This document shows positions 61,001 to 64,000 of a stretch of 64,000 nt of DNA, one piece after another. The notes under the pieces are model-generated. The model made no database searches. It saw nothing but the letters and a program-made list of their open reading frames with translations, and had not been told where the DNA came from. Both the position numbers and the translations under genes were made by a program. How positions within the stretch are numbered: position 1 is the first letter of the stretch; every line of letters starts with the position of its first letter. The stretch is from Hydrangea macrophylla (Eukaryota; Streptophyta; Magnoliopsida; Cornales; Hydrangeaceae). The stretch lies in the NCBI GenBank assembly GCA_033977485.1, contig CM066989.1, positions 35,590,595-35,654,594 on the forward strand, read 5' to 3'.

Positions 61001-62248
61001 TCACAGAAAATAAACAGAGGGGTGTAGGGATTACCTTCCCGGGTCTTGGGTCTCTCTTCTTCGATCTCGGCTCCTCTCAGTTCCCCTTGCTAGCTTCCTT
61101 TCTCTCATCCTCTTGTGGTCTCTCCCCCTCTCCTACTGTCTATATATATATATACTATACATACACCCACATGTACACACATAATATTATAATATGGTAT
61201 ACACACAATACACATACATATAAAATATAATAACAGTGTGTATATGTAAGTTTGGTTGGTTCACTCCCTTCCTCTCAAACTCTCAGTGTTCATATATAAC
61301 ACAACCCACATACATGATCACACATATACACATGCAGATTTGGGTATCTGTTGGACAGAGAAATTGAGGTCACAAAGGGGAAATGATTAGAGAGGTGTCT
61401 AGGGAGAGGGGAAAGTGGAGCCGGTGATTGGGAGGTGTGAGTGGCAGTGGGCATAAGGTGGGAAGGTGGCGTGTGGCACTGGTCATGTATGTGGTGTACG
61501 ATATATACATATGTAACGTGTGTGTGTGTTGTATCCTCAATGTGTGTGTAAACTGGGTATATAAAATGGGAAAAAGGGTATTGACAAGTGTCCTAAAGTG
61601 GTGCCAAGTGTTGTGCATGGTGTGTGCATGTGTGACACACGGTGGGGCAATGCATGACTGCCACGTGGCAGTGGCGGGGCCACGTCTCGATTTGCGTGCA
61701 ATGTTGCAAAGTGGGTGCGAGACTGAAAGTGCGTACATATGCAGGGTTGTGTACGGGTCTAAGTGATATGTTAGTCCAAGTCGTATTTTACGGTCCATGG
61801 TCTAAACTAGAAACGTCAATATTATAATAATTACGACTATAGTTTTGGGTCTATTGGGGTCAATTATATAATATAACCTAAGGTTATAATTTAAACGATA
61901 AACAATTATTATACCATAACTTATATTTTACAGCAACTAAGCGATGTCAGGTCCGTATCAACTAACCTTTAATTATGAATCAAGGGACAGCGAGTATACG
62001 AAATATTCTATAGTTATAAACTTAGAGGCTACGAATATTAAAATAATCTATATTTATTATTAACCAGCGACTACAAGATATATTATAACATGTAGCTATA
62101 AATCTAGCGATATGAAATATATCATAACCTCTAGTTATGATATAACGATAACCCATATTAAGATATTAATATACAGGGTATCGGAATAAATACCGAACTA
62201 GACTTAGGAAATCTATTTCCATATTTCCTAATTTTCAAGGGTATTACA
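58080..62248 (-). repeat. Full LTR, 4169 bp, 5' copy
   Basis: Begins (minus strand) TGTAATACCC at 62248, adjoining target duplication ATGAC, and ends GGGGCGTGACA at 58080. Nearly identical to 49945-54110. Confidence 0.92.
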
Positions 62249-62422
62249 ATGACTTGGTCTTGCATGTTATTTCTTGTGAATAAATACGTGTTTCAAGAAT
62301 GTGACCATGGCTTGGTCTGTTGTACGTGATGCATGATGCACACGTTTATTATATATTCAAATTTTTTGTGTGCAGGTGGGCTGAAAGCATTACAAATGGA
62401 CCCTGGCCAAAAATAGCTTTTT
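62249..62422 (+). other. Continuation of the large element right of the insertion
   Basis: GACCATGGCTTGGTCT at about 62303 echoes GACCATGAC|TTGGTCT formed across the insertion point, showing that 46114 and 62254 were once adjacent. No coding sequence is present. Confidence 0.6.
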
Positions 62423-62540
62423 GCGGCACTCGGTTAGGCCTTTGCAGCACTCAGCAATTGCCGCTGCGGTAGTTAGTGAATGTCGTACGGCATTTGCGGA
62501 CTGCCGCGCGGCACTTCACAGAGTGTCGTTCTGCTTTTTC
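62423..62540. repeat. GC-rich 21-bp near-palindrome array, copy 3
   Basis: Units start at about 62423, 62444, 62466, 62487 and 62508. A TATTTATACC box follows at 62575-62584, then the DUF7745-like ORF at 62641. Confidence 0.75.
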
Positions 62541-62640
62541 GAGTGCCGCTCTGTGTTCTGGGCAGATCTACTTCTATTTATACCCTCTTTCCCTCAAAAC
62601 TCCGCAAAATACTCTCCTCTTTCATTCACTTTCTTCTCAA

Positions 62641-63757
62641 ATGGCCCCTATTAGCTCCCAAATCCTCTTCCCATGGATGGACACTCTCTCTGGCATTGAC
62701 AGGCTCAACTTCGAGTGTTTCAGATTGAATGGCCTCTTCTCTTTTCGACGGATGATTCTAAACGAGGGCTTACTTCAAGCTGTCATTCAGTGTTGGGATC
62801 CCTCACTCCACGTCTTCTGCTTCGGTTACCAAGAGATCTGTCCTTTGTTTGAGGAGTTCAGTGCCATTTTCCACACTAACCCTTTTGCTAATCTGACAGT
62901 TCCTTTGGTGCAGGCCTGGTATGTCCAGGACTTGGCCGCTCTTCTCCATCTATCTCAGAATGCGGCAAGCTCCTTCATTTGCGACAGACAGCTTGATTTT
63001 GAGCGCCTTTTTCTGTCTATTCTCCCATGGGGGACCCCTATGACGGCGGGCACCAGGTTATACTACGTAGTGCTTTATCGATTGCTATGCTCTCCTATTT
63101 CCTCTTCCAGTCATCTTCCGATGTTCTCATACCCGTTGCCTGTGGCTTGTGAGAAATGAAGAGTGCCGTTATGCTAGTCCTTGGTGAGACTTTGATGGGA
63201 TTGGATCGTGCCGCATTACCGGGGCCATGTTATCTGCCGGAGCACCTTTTTTCTTATAGGTTTGGCTCATGGAGCGCCTGGATCTTTTTATCCACCCTTC
63301 TCACCTTCGCACGTCACTTCCTTATGATCGTATGGAGATTCACCACTTATTTCTATCTGCCGATGCATGGTTCGGTTGGCTTCAGGGCCTCTCTTTCGGT
63401 GATATCTGCTGGGTCTACCCGTAGTGGATTTATCTCTCCGTTGCAGTACGACTTCTTGGTCGAGCTGGCATTTGGTTGCCTCGCTTGAATGCTACTACTT
63501 TCTACATTCTCGACCGAGTGGTTCGAAAGTACGGACTTCTCCAAGATGTTATTGAGGACATTACTGTCTACTTTTCGAGGAGTTCGGCCATGCACCCTTC
63601 CGTTGTGAAGATTTTTGCTAAGGCTTGGTATGACAGGGTGGCAGCCCCTTTCTGGAAAGTTCCTACCTCTGTTGTGCCCACTACCGAGTATCTTTGCAGA
63701 TCCAGACCCTGGTCCAAAGACAGACTTCATAGACATACATGGATGAAAGTAAAATAG
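62641..63757 (+). pseudogene. DUF7745-like transposon-associated gene, frameshifted
   Basis: The first frame (62641-63159) starts MAPISSQILFPWMDTLSG and contains AVIQCWDPSLHVFCFGYQEI then CPLFEEFSAIF. That pattern (WDP..H.F.FG...C...EEF) recurs in a plant family of unknown function linked to transposable elements. After stop TGA at 63157, related sequence continues in another frame (ETLMGLDRA near 63188). From about 63270 it continues in a third frame (MERLDLFIHPSHLRTSLP), with one internal TAG at 63419, ending near 63757. The gene is therefore broken by at least two frame changes and a stop. It shares the element and the upstream array with the PMD pseudogene. The family assignment is from memory of the motif only. 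Confidence 0.55.
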
Positions 63758-64000
63758 GACAGAGCTTCATTTTTCAGAATTCTTGACAAGTCTTGCCTAT
63801 CTTTTTTACGCTTTTGAATGCGACTTTTCTATTTCCCTTCCCAAAGAGTGCTCTCATTTTAGGAAATGTTCCAACATGTTTAATCGAGGTGTTCACTCTT
63901 CCGATTAATCTTTTAAGTTATGAAAATTCTCCTTTTAGTGTCTTTTCTTGGCTTTTTATTACCTTGCTTTGAGTCTTGCTTAGAGTTTTAATCTTCCTGT
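63758..64000. other. Right edge, nothing recognised
   Basis: AT-rich sequence after the DUF7745-like stop; probably untranslated sequence of the large element. Confidence 0.4.

Larger units (their letters stand above)
46115..62248 (-). mobile_element. Tandem pol-deleted Gypsy element with two full and one partial LTR
   Basis: A 16.1-kb insertion bounded by ATGAC on both sides (46110-46114 and 62249-62253). In element order on the minus strand: 5' LTR 62248-58080; internal region 58079-54111 with primer site, gag and integrase remnant; LTR 54110-49945; second internal region 49944-47377, cut within gag; partial LTR 47378-46115. The termini TGTAATACCC...GGGGCGTGACA and the GGGGACGAAATC motif before the 3' LTR point to Tekay/Del chromoviruses. 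Protease, reverse transcriptase and RNase H are absent, so it is non-autonomous (LARD or TR-GAG type). Few differences separate the copies, implying recent origin. Confidence 0.88.

Overview
This is a plant nuclear window, almost certainly from a dicot with a repeat-rich genome. It holds one intact intron-containing housekeeping gene. Most of the rest is transposable elements, and there are no bacterial or organellar features. The sequence alone does not identify the species.

Layout. Bases 1-3800 are a patchwork of broken LTR-retrotransposon pieces: the end of an LTR, a Copia gag-protease fragment, a small Gypsy deletion derivative with a Met-tRNA primer site, a Gypsy pol tail and a second Copia gag fragment. 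Bases 4551-5158 hold three foldback MITEs side by side, just upstream of the gene. Bases 5402-22410 (+) are an M1-family (puromycin-sensitive type) aminopeptidase orthologous to Arabidopsis APM1. It has 19 exons that join without a frame break into 881 codons. Its 7.8-kb second intron carries a decayed Helitron helicase, two elements with 8-bp target duplications, a Stowaway MITE and long microsatellites. Downstream lie a fourth MITE, a 3-kb foldback element of PIF/Harbinger type (23693-26681), a poly(A) retroposon with a 16-bp target duplication (28989-29282), a 2.65-kb Gypsy solo LTR (29599-32248), a Helitron (33044-36986) interrupted by a 1.34-kb solo LTR (34835-36172), and a MITE nested in a MITE (37297-37936).

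From 38701 to the right edge the window appears to lie inside one large old LTR element. It has a 2.9-kb left LTR, tandem-repeat leaders, a six-exon plant-mobile-domain pseudogene (43169-45912) and a DUF7745-like pseudogene (62641-63750). A much younger 16.1-kb insertion (46115-62248, minus strand) splits this element and is bounded by the 5-bp target duplication ATGAC. It is a pol-deleted Gypsy element in tandem: LTR, gag, integrase remnant, LTR, truncated gag, partial LTR. The copies are nearly identical.

The most unusual pattern is recurrent. Several unrelated retroelements here carry short palindromes or near-palindromes in their LTRs or leaders at a spacing of about 20-22 bp: CGGATCGATCCG, CAGTCGACTG, TCGACCGGT, and a GCGGCACTC...GACTGCCG minisatellite. 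Two of these LTRs also share the sequence block that follows the palindromes.
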